From Lysinibacillus sphaericus (lineage in GTDB: Bacteria > Bacillota > Bacilli > Bacillales_A > Planococcaceae), in assembly GCF_002982115.1 (NCBI RefSeq), contig NZ_CP019980.1:4617724-4681723 (forward strand): 64,000 nucleotides of DNA, given 5' to 3'. Positions 28,420 through 41,347 of this stretch are shown here, one piece after another. A model generated the notes under the pieces. It made no database searches and was not told the DNA's origin. It saw only the letters and a program-made list of their open reading frames with translations. Within the stretch, counting starts at the first letter, position 1. The number at the start of each line of letters is the position of its first letter. The position numbers were made by a program, and so were the translations under genes.

Positions 28420-29286
28420 TTAAGCAAGCGTATTTCGCTCCCCTAAAATGCGCACAGCATATACTTCTTCACAAAAGCCTCGTAAGCCATTGTAAATTCG
28501 ACTTACACGAGCCTCACTATCCACAAGGCCAAAGACCGTGGGACCGCTTCCGCTCATTAATGTCGCATCTGCTCCAAAACGTCTCATCTGCTCTTTTAAC
28601 ATAATAACTTCTGGATGCAACTTAAATGTTACAGTTTCCAAAACATTTCCTAAAGATGCACATAATAGTTCATAATTATCCGTCTCAATCGCTTGAATCA
28701 TTTGCTTTGTATTTGGATGCTCAAGTCCTTCAACTTTCAATCCTCCATATACTTCCGCTGTCGATACACCTATTTTAGGCTTGGCTAATACAACCCAACA
28801 GCTTGGCGGAGCAGGTAATTCTTGAATTTTTTCTCCACGTCCAGTTGCTAGCGCTGTACCTCCGTATACACAAAAAGATACATCAGAGCCGATTTTAGCA
28901 CCAAGCTCTGCTAACTCATCTATGGACAAGTTTAAATTCCAAAGTTCATTTAAGCCTTTTAGTGTCGCCGCTGCATCACTACTGCCTCCTGCAAGACCTG
29001 CAGCAATCGGTATTTCTTTTTCAATTGTAATGGATACACCTTGTCTAATGCCGTATGTATCTTTTATAAGACGCGCTGCTTGATAAGCAAAGTTGCGGTG
29101 ATCATTTGGTACGAAATTATCCGTTGAAATAATTTCGATAACTCCATCTTCTCGAGATTCTAAGCTAATACGATCTGCCAAATCGACAGTCGTCATGACC
29201 ATCTCCACTTCGTGATAATTATCTGGTCGTTTATAAAGAACATCTAATGTTAAATTAATTTTTGCAGGCGCCTTTACATAAAGCAT
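28420..29286 (-). CDS. ispE: 4-diphosphocytidyl-2-C-methyl-D-erythritol kinase
   Basis: 288 aa GHMP kinase of the non-mevalonate isoprenoid pathway. It phosphorylates CDP-ME with ATP. The start [16 protein letters not shown] and the glycine-rich ATP loop [15 protein letters not shown] are typical. The ATG at 29286 follows GGAGG; thirteen further open codons upstream were rejected. It lies between sspF and purR as in Bacillus. Confidence 0.97.
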   Translation of the reverse strand: MLYVKAPAKINLTLDVLYKRPDNYHEVEMVMTTVDLADRISLESREDGVIEIISTDNFVPNDHRNFAYQAARLIKDTYGIRQGVSITIEKEIPIAAGLAGGSSDAAATLKGLNELWNLNLSIDELAELGAKIGSDVSFCVYGGTALATGRGEKIQELPAPPSCWVVLAKPKIGVSTAEVYGGLKVEGLEHPNTKQMIQAIETDNYELLCASLGNVLETVTFKLHPEVIMLKEQMRRFGADATLMSGSGPTVFGLVDSEARVSRIYNGLRGFCEEVYAVRILGERNTLA

Positions 29287-29497
29287 CTTACTTCCTCCCT
29301 CATAACTACACGCAGAAACAGCCATTCATTTTTCGCGCAAGATAATTCATTTTATTTTACCATAATGAGAAAGCAAACTGAAAAAAGAACCGTTTTATAA
29401 CGGTTCTCTCTCGTCAGTTGTTTTGTTGTGTTCAGCATAGGCAACCCTAGCTAAATGAAGTAAATAAATGTAAGCAACCTATTTTAGGCAATGTAGA

Positions 29498-29677
29498 CTA
29501 CTTACGCTCTTGTTCACTGCTTGCTCTTTCCGCCATCTCAATGGCACGTTTCACCATATTACCAGCATCTCGAGCTTTAATGCCGCCCCAACCTTCTTTT
29601 TGCACAACATCATAAAATCCAAGTTCTTTGGCGATCTCTTCTTTTAAACGAGGTGACATGATACCTTTTCTAGGCAT
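29498..29677 (-). CDS. sspF: Small acid-soluble spore protein, alpha/beta-type SspF
   Basis: 59 aa. These proteins coat spore DNA, protect it from UV and heat, and are degraded at germination. The conserved second half [28 protein letters not shown] is easy to recognise from residue 21 on; SspF-type proteins lack the usual GPR cleavage context of major SASPs. The ATG at 29677 follows GGAGGA. A SigG-type promoter lies just upstream, inside the veg terminator. Confidence 0.95.
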   Translation of the reverse strand: MPRKGIMSPRLKEEIAKELGFYDVVQKEGWGGIKARDAGNMVKRAIEMAERASSEQERK

Positions 29678-29708
29678 ATAAACTCCTCCTTGTAACAACT
29701 GACGACAT

Positions 29709-29738
29709 TAGTATGTCCGATAAAACGAAAAGCACTCA
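29709..29738 (-). promoter_or_regulatory. SigG-type promoter of sspF
   Basis: On the minus strand CATACTA (29709-29715), 17-bp spacer, TGAGTG (29733-29738). The -10 is perfect and the -35 weak (consensus TGAATA). The -35 lies in the 3' arm of the veg terminator. Confidence 0.7.
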
Positions 29739-29764
29739 TGTAGTTTTTGACATACATGAGTGCT
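29731..29764 (-). terminator. Terminator of veg
   Basis: AGCACTCATGTA pairs perfectly with TACATGAGTGCT, followed on the minus strand by TTTTCGTTTT. Confidence 0.92.
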
Positions 29765-29791
29765 CCAAAATATAGAAATAAGTACTAGAAA

Positions 29792-30052
29792 CTATTTCGC
29801 GACAGCAGCCTTTGCTTCGTCTAAAAATGTAATCTCTACTGCCTCAGTTAAAATATCTGTGTAGCTATACGATACGCGTTTGCACGTATTGTCTTCTTGA
29901 TCAAGCTCAACTACAAAAATTGCACGATATGTTTCGCGCAATATCCCTGCACACTCGATCGTTTTCTTGCGACCACCGTTTGCTTTTAACTGCAAACGTT
30001 TACCCAAATGACAATCCAACGACTTTTTAATGTCCGCTAAAGTTTTTGGCAT
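29792..30052 (-). CDS. veg: Veg protein (biofilm stimulator)
   Basis: 86 aa, the conserved Bacillus Veg protein: begins [20 protein letters not shown], followed by the GGRKKT basic turn of an SH3/Sm-like barrel. It is strongly expressed in growing cells and is reported to stimulate biofilm formation by interfering with SinR; the biochemical mechanism is unclear. A strong promoter lies 26 bp upstream. B. subtilis has the spore protease gene yabG between veg and rsmA; none is present in the 156-bp gap here. Confidence 0.95.
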   Translation of the reverse strand: MPKTLADIKKSLDCHLGKRLQLKANGGRKKTIECAGILRETYRAIFVVELDQEDNTCKRVSYSYTDILTEAVEITFLDEAKAAVAK

Positions 30053-30077
30053 TTTCGCTTACACCTCACTAATACCT

Positions 30078-30106
30078 AGTATAAGTGATACGCCCAAAAA
30101 TGTCAA
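30078..30106 (-). promoter_or_regulatory. SigA promoter of veg
   Basis: On the minus strand TTGACA (30101-30106), 17 bp, TATACT (30078-30083). This matches the well-known strong veg promoter of B. subtilis in position and quality. Confidence 0.92.
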
Positions 30107-30208
30107 CAAAATATAATATTTTATCAGCCCTTCATAAATGTTGTCAACTTATTTTTTTTGAAAAAATACGTTTTTTTTTCATATCACATGAAAATGTAAC
30201 AAAATTTT

Positions 30209-31649
<1,441 letters not shown>

Positions 31650-31747
31650 AAAGGCTCCTCTTTTCTACCTTATCTTCAGACCATTTTACAACTGCCCTGT
31701 GTGATTGTACAGAAATACAAAGCTAGTCGGTTCTATACGTGAAAAAA

Positions 31748-31775
31748 GCTTTCCCGCCAGTCAATACAGGAAAGC
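31748..31775 (-). terminator. Terminator of yabE
   Basis: GCTTTCC pairs with GGAAAGC, followed on the minus strand by TTTTTTC. Confidence 0.8.
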
Positions 31776-31817
31776 CAATGCTTAGTGAAAAACATTTTGT
31801 TATATTTTACAATTTTT

Positions 31818-33029
31818 TTAATTTAATACTTTAATACGCACTTTCTTACGTCCCCAGTTGCGGGCTTGAGCATCTGTTTGTACAAGTATATCGATCTTAT
31901 TACCCTTAATTGAACCACCAGTATCCCCAGCAATAGCTGTTCCATAGCCTTCAACCCATACCTTTGAGCCAAGTTTAATAACGGATGGATCTACTGCGAT
32001 TACCTTTAAGCCAGAACCTGAACGCAAGTTAATGCCAGTAGCTGATGTACCTGAACAGCCTTTACAATACGGTGTATAAGCTGTTGCCGTTACATAAAAT
32101 TCTTTCCCACTAGCAGGCTCCGCTGAACCACGAGACACAGTTGTTGCGCTAGCTACTAATTTTTTTGCACCAACAGCAACTACTTGTTTCTTTGGCTCTT
32201 TTATGACGTTTTCAGATTGTAAATTTTTTGCCACAATTTTGCCGTTTTCTTTCACGACTTCATACGTTCGAGAAACTGTACCCTTCTCGCCCGTCGTGAC
32301 TACTTTTTGTTTTCCTTTTAGCAAAGAAGCATCTTGCTTCTTTTCAATTGCGAAATCAATAGAGTCTTCCACTACATCGATAACCTTTTCTACGCGAACT
32401 ACTGCGATTTTACTCTCTGGAGTGATAACGTCCTCCAGGTTATTCTCGACACGATCGAATTCATTAAGTTGAATTCCTTGTTGTTTTAAAAAGTTAGCGA
32501 CCGTAGTCGAAGTGGACCAAACTTGTCTGTTTTCTAAACCATCGACAAGCGTTACCTGAAACGCTTTTTGAATATCGATTTTGTTATCTGCTCCTACTTC
32601 TGTATCCAAACCTTGCGCTAATGAATCATGTTCTGATACTTCGATATTTGCTTCCTTCAAAATGTCTTTCACTAGTTTTTCAGTTGTCCAAACTTTTGAC
32701 TGATTTCCATCAACTGAAATTGTTACTTCTTTTGCCTGTTCCCAAGTAATTGCTAAACCATTAACAATTTTGGCATTCAGAGAGGGTGATATTTTGTCAT
32801 GCGCTGCTACGTCTATATTTTGATTTTGTAATAGTTCTTCTACAGTTTTAGCATGTGTTGATACTTCAATTGCTTCTCCGTTAGCGTTAAGCGTTACGGA
32901 TTTTTTAGTACCTTGATAAAGTACGAATGAAATTACTGACACAAACAGGACAAGTGAAACAATTCTTATCACTGTTTGCTTACTCCTCAATGATCCTAAG
33001 AACAAGTTTTTCATGGAATTATTTGACAT
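31818..33029 (-). CDS. yabE: G5/3D-domain cell-wall protein YabE (Rpf-like)
   Basis: 403 aa secreted or membrane-anchored protein. One N-terminal hydrophobic segment (about residues 20-40) is followed by three DUF348 (YabE) repeats, a G5 domain (about 220-295) and a C-terminal 3D domain (from about 310) with the three aspartates of the EDD/3D fold (VDPSVI, AGDTGG, KIDILV). The 3D domain resembles lytic transglycosylases, so a role in peptidoglycan remodelling and outgrowth is likely. AAGGAGG precedes the ATG. Confidence 0.93.
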   Translation of the reverse strand: MSNNSMKNLFLGSLRSKQTVIRIVSLVLFVSVISFVLYQGTKKSVTLNANGEAIEVSTHAKTVEELLQNQNIDVAAHDKISPSLNAKIVNGLAITWEQAKEVTISVDGNQSKVWTTEKLVKDILKEANIEVSEHDSLAQGLDTEVGADNKIDIQKAFQVTLVDGLENRQVWSTSTTVANFLKQQGIQLNEFDRVENNLEDVITPESKIAVVRVEKVIDVVEDSIDFAIEKKQDASLLKGKQKVVTTGEKGTVSRTYEVVKENGKIVAKNLQSENVIKEPKKQVVAVGAKKLVASATTVSRGSAEPASGKEFYVTATAYTPYCKGCSGTSATGINLRSGSGLKVIAVDPSVIKLGSKVWVEGYGTAIAGDTGGSIKGNKIDILVQTDAQARNWGRKKVRIKVLN

Positions 33030-33164
33030 GAAAAAACGCCTCCTTAATACAAAGTTGGATTATACGGACTAGATTTAGCACTGTCAACCCGAATGTATTT
33101 CAAAAAAATTTGACCATGCTATTTTAGCCAACCGCAAACACAGTATTGGAGGCACTTTAGCTAG

Positions 33165-33935
33165 TTAAACGTCAATCCTAAAAAATTTTTTTGCATTGGC
33201 AGTCGTTACATTGGCAACTTCCTCAATTGGTATTTCTTTTAAACGTGCAATTTCTTCTGCAACTAATGGCACCAATGCTGGTTCATTACGTTTACCACGA
33301 TAAGGATGTGGAGCTAGATATGGCGCGTCTGTTTCGATCATCAAGTGCTCTAAAGGTATCTCTGTTGCTACTTCTTTCGGCATGCGAGCATTTTTAAAAG
33401 TCACCGGTCCGCCAAGACTAATCATAAAATTCATTGCGATGCATTGACGTGCTGTTTCTACACTTCCGCTATAGCAATGCATAACGCCTCCAACAGAAGC
33501 AGCATTCTCTTCACGTAAAATATCCACAACATCTGCTGTCGCATCTCGATTATGAATGATAATTGGTAAATTTACTTTTTGCGCTAAATGAATTTGCTTG
33601 CGAAAAAGAGCTTGCTGAACATCCTTTGGTGATTTATCCCAGTAATAATCTAAACCTGTTTCACCAATTCCAACGACTTTAGGATGTGCTGCCAATTCCT
33701 CAATCCATTGTAAATCTTCTTCAGTGCAATCAATAGCATCTACTGGATGCCAACCAATCACACCATAAATAAAATCGTATTGTTCTACTAATTCCATTGT
33801 TTTTTCAATCGTTTTACGATCAAAACCTACAACTACCATGGTTTCAACCTTTGCTTCAAGAGCTCGATCTATGACTTCTTGTAAGTCTTCTTGATACTGC
33901 TCTGCATTCAAATGTACATGTGTATCGATAAACAT
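33165..33935 (-). CDS. yabD: TatD-family metal-dependent deoxyribonuclease YabD
   Basis: 256 aa TIM-barrel metallohydrolase. Metal ligands are visible in DTHVHLN (residues 4-10), GETGLDYY, the IIHNRDA and MHCYSG strands and ETDAPYL. Family members act as 3'-5' exonucleases or DNases; the Bacillus substrate is not settled. An ATG two codons earlier is too close to AGGGG, so the ATG at 33935 was chosen. It lies between metG and yabE as in B. subtilis. Confidence 0.95.
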   Translation of the reverse strand: MFIDTHVHLNAEQYQEDLQEVIDRALEAKVETMVVVGFDRKTIEKTMELVEQYDFIYGVIGWHPVDAIDCTEEDLQWIEELAAHPKVVGIGETGLDYYWDKSPKDVQQALFRKQIHLAQKVNLPIIIHNRDATADVVDILREENAASVGGVMHCYSGSVETARQCIAMNFMISLGGPVTFKNARMPKEVATEIPLEHLMIETDAPYLAPHPYRGKRNEPALVPLVAEEIARLKEIPIEEVANVTTANAKKFFRIDV

Positions 33936-34143
33936 TGTCATTCCCCTAACCTTGATTTTATTAAAGATTATTATTTCATATTTTTCATCTGCATTACAAT
34001 TTTGTTACAAACAAATTAGTATTGTGACAATACACTTATAAATATTCGGCAAAACTATTACCATGTACCTAAAATTCGTCAATTTACGCGTTGCATAAGT
34101 TATAGCAGAATAACTTTCAGCCGAATAATGGTCCAAATTTAGA

Positions 34144-34178
34144 ATGGCCTGCTGAATATTTTCTACTCAACAGGCCAT
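34144..34178 (-). terminator. Hairpin after metG
   Basis: ATGGCCTG pairs with CAGGCCAT just after the metG stop. The T-run is on the plus-strand side, so it is a weak terminator for metG as read. Confidence 0.45.
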
Positions 34179-34188
34179 ACTGCATTTT

Positions 34189-36198
<2,010 letters not shown>

Positions 36199-36406
36199 CT
36201 ATTCTATCGAAGTACGAAATTCGTTTCAATGAAAGTTTATCGAATGCGAAAAATGTCGAATATTATATTAATCCATTTAATGTCTTTTATAAGAAGCTTT
36301 TTTACTATAAAATAAAATCTATAATAAAAACCTTTTAAAAATGTAGAAATAACAGTTTTCTCCTCAAAAATTTTTACAAACAAGAAATAATTACTGTATT
36401 AATTAA

Positions 36407-36473
36407 TTGACGTTTATGGCATTACTTGGTATGATAACTATCAGACAAGGAAATTATGTCGAAATTTGACGAA
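36407..36473 (+). promoter_or_regulatory. abrB promoter with two downstream Spo0A-like boxes
   Basis: TTGACG (36407-36412), 17 bp, TATGAT (36430-36435). Downstream of the likely start site lie TATGTCGAA (36455-36463) and TTTGACGAA (36465-36473), each one mismatch from TTTGTCGAA and exactly 10 bp apart. The arrangement matches the Spo0A-P roadblock at abrB in B. subtilis. Confidence 0.85.
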
Positions 36474-36512
36474 ACACAAATATAACTTTTACTTATAGGA
36501 GGAAAAATAATT

Positions 36513-36791
36513 ATGAAATCAACAGGTATTGTTCGTAAAGTCGATGAATTAGGTCGTGTGGTAATTCCAATCGAACTTCGTCGTACATTAGGTATCGCTG
36601 AAAAGGACGCTTTAGAAATCTACGTAGATGATGACAAAATCATCCTAAAAAAATATATGCCAAACATGACTTGTGCTGTTACTGGTGAAGTTTCTGATGA
36701 TAACTTCCGTCTAGTTGGAGGCAAATTAATTTTAAGCCCTGAAGGCGCAGAAATGCTGATGAAAGAAATCCAATCTAGCTTAAAAAAATAA
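36513..36791 (+). CDS. abrB: Transition-state regulator AbrB
   Basis: 92 aa global repressor of post-exponential genes. The N-terminal swapped-hairpin DNA-binding domain (MKSTGIVRKVDELGRVVIP, residues 1-53) is followed by the dimerising C-terminal domain. AGGAGG lies 10 bases before the ATG. It is transcribed against most of its neighbours, as in B. subtilis. Spo0A-like boxes behind the promoter indicate repression at sporulation onset. Confidence 0.97.
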   Translation: MKSTGIVRKVDELGRVVIPIELRRTLGIAEKDALEIYVDDDKIILKKYMPNMTCAVTGEVSDDNFRLVGGKLILSPEGAEMLMKEIQSSLKK

Positions 36792-36802
36792 ACCCTTTCC
36801 TG

Positions 36803-36836
36803 CACCTAAATCGACAACAGCGGTTTAGGTGTTTTT
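36803..36836 (+). terminator. Terminator of abrB
   Basis: CACCTAAATCG pairs with CGGTTTAGGTG and TTTTT follows, 12 bp after the abrB stop. Confidence 0.9.
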
Positions 36837-37027
36837 ATTATTTAATAAAAATTTCTTTTTATAATGGTAAAGTATTATATATACTTCCCATATAATGTCC
36901 ATGTCAGACCTCTTTTAATAAGATTACTCGCTTTTACAATTATTATCAATTTAAACATTTGCATTTTAATAAGGATAATCATTCTCAATCGTTATAGTTT
37001 GGTAAATATTGTTTATTGCGAATAAAA

Positions 37028-37053
37028 AAGATTGCCTCCGTGGAGACAACCTT
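37028..37053 (-). terminator. Terminator of the yabB-yazA-rsmI operon
   Basis: On the minus strand AAGGTTGTCTCC pairs with GGAGGCAATCTT (two G-U pairs) followed by TTTTTTATT, close behind the rsmI stop. Confidence 0.85.
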
Positions 37054-37060
37054 TTCATAC

Positions 37061-37936
37061 TCACTCACTATGGTATTCGTTATAAATATCACGCTTCGCT
37101 ACTTGGCGCAGTTTCGCTACCTCTTTTATTGCTTCCTTAGAAGTAACGCCTGATTCGGCAATAATATAATCGACATGTTCCACAACATTCATGTCAATCC
37201 AATATACATCTTCTTGCATATCTTCTTCTGCATTTTGATTTCCTTCTAAAACAATACAAAATTCTCCACGGATTTCTTCGGTTTGAGACCATTCCACCGC
37301 TTCTGATATAGTACCACGAAGAAACTCCTCGAATTTTTTTGTCAGTTCACGCGCCAGCACAATGCGGCGATTACCAAGAATTAATTCCATATCCTTTAGT
37401 GTTTCTTTTAAACGATGGGGAGCCTCGTAAAATAAGATGGTTTCTTGTCTTTTTTTTAATTGCTCTAATTGTTGTCGTCTCTCTTTTTTTCCACGATTTA
37501 AAAACCCGTAAAAGAAAAAGGGTTGTGGTGTTAAACCAGAAGCAATTAAAGCAGAAATTGCGGCATTTGCACCTGGAATTGGTACTACAGCTATTCCTTC
37601 GGCAATTGCCTTACTCACAATATCTGCCCCTGGGTCCGAAATACAAGGTAAACCAGCATCACTTACTAATGCCACTGTCTTTCCTTGACGTAAAAAACTT
37701 AGTAGCTTCTCTCCCCCGGCATCAATATTATGTTCGTGATAACTTACAAGTGGTGTTTCAATATCAAAATAGTTGCAAAGCTTCTTTGTATTCCGTGTAT
37801 CTTCAGCAGCGATCACATCCGCTTCCTTTAAAATACGTAGTGCACGTACACTCATATCCTCTAAATTGCCAATGGGTGTTGCTACAAGATATAAATGTCC
37901 TTGATGATCGTGCATCGTACTTTTTTGTGATTTCAC
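37061..37936 (-). CDS. rsmI: 16S rRNA (cytidine1402-2'-O)-methyltransferase
   Basis: 291 aa tetrapyrrole-methylase-fold enzyme acting on C1402 in the ribosomal P site. Motifs: [14 protein letters not shown] (residues 16-29), EDTRNT and the [12 protein letters not shown] glycine-rich region. It overlaps the end of yazA by 4 bp (ATGA), so translation is coupled. The order yabB-yazA-rsmI(-abrB) is conserved with B. subtilis (yabC is not present). Confidence 0.96.
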   Translation of the reverse strand: MKSQKSTMHDHQGHLYLVATPIGNLEDMSVRALRILKEADVIAAEDTRNTKKLCNYFDIETPLVSYHEHNIDAGGEKLLSFLRQGKTVALVSDAGLPCISDPGADIVSKAIAEGIAVVPIPGANAAISALIASGLTPQPFFFYGFLNRGKKERRQQLEQLKKRQETILFYEAPHRLKETLKDMELILGNRRIVLARELTKKFEEFLRGTISEAVEWSQTEEIRGEFCIVLEGNQNAEEDMQEDVYWIDMNVVEHVDYIIAESGVTSKEAIKEVAKLRQVAKRDIYNEYHSE

Positions 37937-38196
37937 GATTTATCCCTCCCTATATAGTTCGTTTTTTGCGCCCGTGTTAACTGCTTAAAAGCATATTCTG
38001 CCCGCATCGCTTCTTGTTTTGTGTCGAAAGCTTCGACATAAATACATTCAACTGGTCCTCTAGCCCGTGTATATTTGGCACCTTTTCCTGCATTATGTGC
38101 GGCAACACGTTTTTCTACATTATTTGTATAACCTGCGTAATAAGTCTTGTCCGCACATTCTAACACATAAAAGAAATGACTATTCGTTTTGTCCAT
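37933..38196 (-). CDS. yazA: GIY-YIG nuclease-superfamily protein YazA
   Basis: 87 aa single GIY-YIG domain. The [18 protein letters not shown] stretch (residues 9-26) carries the family tyrosines, and the catalytic-type arginine is in the KRVAAHN helix. Related small proteins have been reported to cut nucleic acids, but the role of YazA is unknown. It overlaps both yabB upstream (17 bp) and rsmI downstream (4 bp). Confidence 0.93.
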   Translation of the reverse strand: MDKTNSHFFYVLECADKTYYAGYTNNVEKRVAAHNAGKGAKYTRARGPVECIYVEAFDTKQEAMRAEYAFKQLTRAQKTNYIGRDKS

Positions 38197-38929
38197 AAAG
38201 CATTGCTCTCACTTCGGCTGTATATTCATTATTTGAATCATAGACATACAGTGGGGGTAATATTTTCAAATCTGGTTTACCATCCTTTATTGCTTCTATT
38301 AATAAAGTATTGGCTTCCTTCCCTACTTTCGGATAAATCAGTTGCATGCGTTTTGGTTCTAATCGATTTGCTCGCATAGCTGTGACAATATCCAATAAGC
38401 GACCAGGACGATGTACAAATGCTGCTTTTCCACCTTGTTTTAATAATCTACTTGCCGATTGCACTGCTTCATCGAGTGTTAAATGTAACTCATGTCGTGC
38501 TATCGCGTAATGTTCGGATAAATTTTTATCACTTGCTTCATGCGCTAAAAAATATGGCGGATTACAAGTCACTACATCATATTTTTCTATTCCTAATTGA
38601 GATGGAATTTCCTTTACATCCCCAAGTACCATATTGATTTGTTGTGCTAGGTTATTATACCGAATACTTCGCTCTGCCATATCAAATAAACGAGGCTGTA
38701 ATTCTACACCCGTAATATGCCCTTTCGTTCTAGCACTTAAAAATAACGGAATAACACCATTGCCTGAGCATAAATCCACTATTTCCCCTTTATGATAAGG
38801 TACATTGACAAATTTCGAAAGTAACACTGCATCCAATGAGAAAGAAAAGACAGATGGGCTTTGAATAATACGTAAATTCTCTGCCAACAAATAATCTAAC
38901 CTTTCATCATCCTTCAACCAATTTTCCAT
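38180..38929 (-). CDS. yabB: TrmN6-like tRNA1(Val) adenine-N6 methyltransferase YabB
   Basis: 249 aa SAM-dependent methyltransferase. SAM-binding motif I is [16 protein letters not shown], and the N6-adenine/N5-glutamine signature NPPYF is near residue 131. Homologues methylate A37 of tRNA1(Val); the Bacillus substrate is inferred. The ATG at 38929 follows AGGAGG; nine upstream open codons were rejected. A terminator separates it from yabA. Confidence 0.93.
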   Translation of the reverse strand: MENWLKDDERLDYLLAENLRIIQSPSVFSFSLDAVLLSKFVNVPYHKGEIVDLCSGNGVIPLFLSARTKGHITGVELQPRLFDMAERSIRYNNLAQQINMVLGDVKEIPSQLGIEKYDVVTCNPPYFLAHEASDKNLSEHYAIARHELHLTLDEAVQSASRLLKQGGKAAFVHRPGRLLDIVTAMRANRLEPKRMQLIYPKVGKEANTLLIEAIKDGKPDLKILPPLYVYDSNNEYTAEVRAMLYGQNE

Positions 38930-38956
38930 GAGCCTTCCTCCTACTATACAAAACAA

Positions 38957-38989
38957 AAGACTGATACCACCGAAGCGGGAATCAGTCTT
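38957..38989 (-). terminator. Terminator of yabA
   Basis: AAGACTGAT pairs with ATCAGTCTT with CCCGCTTCGG in the loop, followed by TTGTTTTG on the minus strand. It lies directly behind the yabA stop and just ahead of the yabB start. Confidence 0.85.
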
Positions 38990-38992
38990 CTA

Positions 38993-39349
38993 TTACACAT
39001 TTTGCTTATTTAAAAATGATAGACAAAACAGACAATCTTCACCTTTACGTGAACTTCCAAAATGAACATGACAAACGTGGAAGCCCTCTTGGTATAGACG
39101 TGCTAAGTTATCATATCCCTCGCCAATATCTAATGGATTCTCTTTCTTCTCATCTGTAGCCTGTACGGTGTTCTCTTTAGAAAGTAGTTCTTCTAGACGT
39201 GTACGAAGGTGATGATTTTCTGTTTCGAGTGCCTTATGTTCTTCCATCATTAACGCTACAAATTGCTTCAATGCACCAAATTGCGCCTGCATTGCTTCGA
39301 GCTGTTGTTCGAACTCCATAACGGTATCTAAGAAATTACGGTCCTTCAC
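38993..39349 (-). CDS. yabA: Replication initiation control protein YabA
   Basis: 118 aa. The N-terminal half is a coiled coil (residues about 1-60) that forms a tetramer; the C-terminal half has a zinc site (HVCHVHFG...CLFC) and the conserved [18 protein letters not shown]. It binds DnaA and DnaN and limits re-initiation at oriC. A GTG at 39349 just after GAGGTGG fits the homologues; a GTG three codons upstream lies inside that site. Confidence 0.95.
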   Translation of the reverse strand: MKDRNFLDTVMEFEQQLEAMQAQFGALKQFVALMMEEHKALETENHHLRTRLEELLSKENTVQATDEKKENPLDIGEGYDNLARLYQEGFHVCHVHFGSSRKGEDCLFCLSFLNKQNV

Positions 39350-39376
39350 CCAAGCCACCTCGTTAAATTCTCTATC

Positions 39377-40192
39377 TTATATAAGATTTTTTTCGCATGC
39401 TAGCAGTTCTTCGAGCGTATACTCAACCGTGCGCTCTTGCTCCTGTAAATATACTTGAATAAGTCTCTCTAGCACATTTAAACCAACAACTCTCCCACGG
39501 CCATCTGGTGTCATTGTCATTTCACCAATATCCGGCATACCCTCTTTTGCTTCTTCGTATTCATCGTTTTCATACTTCAAGCAGCACATTAAACGACCAC
39601 ATAACCCAGATATTTTAGATGGGTTTAAAGATAAATTCTGATCTTTTGCCATTTTAATAGACACCGGATCAAAATCACCTAAAAATGTTGAACAGCATAG
39701 CATTCGGCCACAAGGACCAATACCACCTAATAATTTTGCTTCATCTCGAACACCAATTTGGCGGAGCTCGATACGCGTTCTAAAAACAGATGCTAAATCT
39801 TTTACTAAATCCCTGAAGTCAACACGACCTTCTGCCGTAAAGTAAAAGATTATTTTATTGCGATCAAATGTATATTCAACATCAACAAGTTTCATCTCTA
39901 GTTTATGTTCTATAATTTTTGCATTTGCTAGCTCAAATGCACGTTTTGACTCTATCGCATTTTCTTCAACTTGAATACGATCACGTTCATCTGCTGGTCG
40001 TAGTACTTGTTTAAGTGGCAATACGACATCATTTTCCCCTACTACTTTTTGAGGGACAACTACCTTCCCGTATTCTACACCACGAGCTGTCTCTACAATG
40101 ACATATTGACTGTCCTCTAGTAGAAATGATGCTGGATCGAAATAATATATTTTACCCGCCTTTTTAAAGCGGATTCCTACTACATTATACAA
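39377..40192 (-). CDS. ricT: RicT (YaaT), PSP1-domain regulator of RNA decay and cell fate
   Basis: 271 aa PSP1 protein beginning MYNVVGIRFKKAGKIYYFDP. Cysteine clusters GPCGRMLCC and GLCGRLMCC (about residues 159-202) are the iron-sulfur ligands of the Ric complex. With RicA and RicF it stimulates RNase Y processing and promotes sporulation, competence and biofilm formation. Start is TTG at 40192, 10 bases after GGAGG; it overlaps the end of holB by 8 bp. Confidence 0.96.
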   Translation of the reverse strand: MYNVVGIRFKKAGKIYYFDPASFLLEDSQYVIVETARGVEYGKVVVPQKVVGENDVVLPLKQVLRPADERDRIQVEENAIESKRAFELANAKIIEHKLEMKLVDVEYTFDRNKIIFYFTAEGRVDFRDLVKDLASVFRTRIELRQIGVRDEAKLLGGIGPCGRMLCCSTFLGDFDPVSIKMAKDQNLSLNPSKISGLCGRLMCCLKYENDEYEEAKEGMPDIGEMTMTPDGRGRVVGLNVLERLIQVYLQEQERTVEYTLEELLACEKNLI

Positions 40193-41189
40193 ATGTATAT
40201 CCCTCCTGCAGATTTAGCATTAGCTGCTCCATCAATAACGTCCTATTCATGTTACGCTGTAAAGATGCACGCGCCTGTAAAATGGACTCCATTTGACTAG
40301 ATAGGCGTTCAAAAGTCGAATGTAACGCAGCTTCTTTAAAAGTCTGTAACATGTCTGGATAAGTACAAGCTGCTTCGGGATTAGCTTTTATTGACACTAT
40401 ATCACGGTAAGCAAATAGTAGTAAATCCAATGCTTGCTCCATTTCGCTTTTTTCCTTAAATAGTGGCAACCATTCCTCATGTACAACTATCATAGCTTCA
40501 TGTACATTTTGGCGAATTGCCTCTACTAATTTTAACACTGTTTTTCGAGCCTGTGCAAACTGCTCATCTTTTGCTAAAAAAATAGCGGTTTCGAGCTCGT
40601 TCGTCATCATGCTAACCGTAGAAGCCATGGAGTGGGGAACGTCATTTTCTTGCAAATGCTTTAACAACAATTGACGCGGCATCTTTTGAAACTTAATATG
40701 CTGACAGCGCGAACGAATAGTAGGTAATATTGATTGCATCTGCTCTGTTAACAAAATAGCCGTAACTTCTCCATCGGGTTCCTCTAAAAATTTTAAAATC
40801 ATATTAGCAGATGCTATATTTAAACGATCCGCATGATGCAGAACGTAAATTTTACGTCCTTGCTCAACACCCATCATTTTCATCTCAGAAATAAGATCAC
40901 GTATTTGATCAATTTTAATAAATTGACCTTCCGGATAGATTTCGTGAATATTCGGATGATTTCCCGAATCAACACGTCTGCAATTTCGACATGTTTCACA
41001 TGGAACATTTTCATGTGGATGTTCACATAGCATTAATTTTACAAAAAAATGCATAATATCCACTTTCCCTGTTCCTTTTTCGCCATCAAAAATGTATGCA
41101 TGGGCTAATCTATTTTTGTCAAAAATCGTTTGAAGCTGCTTCATTACGACTGGCTGTAGTGTGAAAAGCTCTTCAACATTCTTCGCCAT
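40185..41189 (-). CDS. holB: DNA polymerase III delta' subunit
   Basis: 334 aa clamp-loader subunit. The Walker A-like FDGEKGTGK is near residue 34, the zinc cysteines are in CEHPHENVPCETCRNC and the sensor-1 region is LKFLEEPDGEVTAILL. With DnaX and HolA it loads the beta clamp. The order yaaR-holB-ricT-yabA is conserved in Bacillaceae and links clamp loading with replication control. Confidence 0.96.
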   Translation of the reverse strand: MAKNVEELFTLQPVVMKQLQTIFDKNRLAHAYIFDGEKGTGKVDIMHFFVKLMLCEHPHENVPCETCRNCRRVDSGNHPNIHEIYPEGQFIKIDQIRDLISEMKMMGVEQGRKIYVLHHADRLNIASANMILKFLEEPDGEVTAILLTEQMQSILPTIRSRCQHIKFQKMPRQLLLKHLQENDVPHSMASTVSMMTNELETAIFLAKDEQFAQARKTVLKLVEAIRQNVHEAMIVVHEEWLPLFKEKSEMEQALDLLLFAYRDIVSIKANPEAACTYPDMLQTFKEAALHSTFERLSSQMESILQARASLQRNMNRTLLMEQLMLNLQEGYTFV

Positions 41190-41315
41190 TTTTTATTATA
41201 TTCCTTCCTATATCAATAAAGCCTTTTGGACTTGTACATGTAAATTTATTTTTGGTAGAAGCAACGCTTTACCAATTGTGATAGTAAGGAGTCCTACTGA
41301 TCAAATTTGAAAAAA

Positions 41316-41346
41316 GCCCGCGCCTACAAGTGAACAAGACACGGGT
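41316..41346 (-). terminator. Terminator of yaaR
   Basis: CCCGTG pairs with CGCGGG, followed on the minus strand by TTTTTTC, directly behind the yaaR stop. Confidence 0.75.
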
Positions 41347-41347
41347 T

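Noticed and set aside
36907..36989. Possible small RNA or promoter between abrB and rsmI
   Set aside because: AT-rich sequence with no paired promoter elements and no second hairpin; only the abrB and rsmI terminators are convincing.
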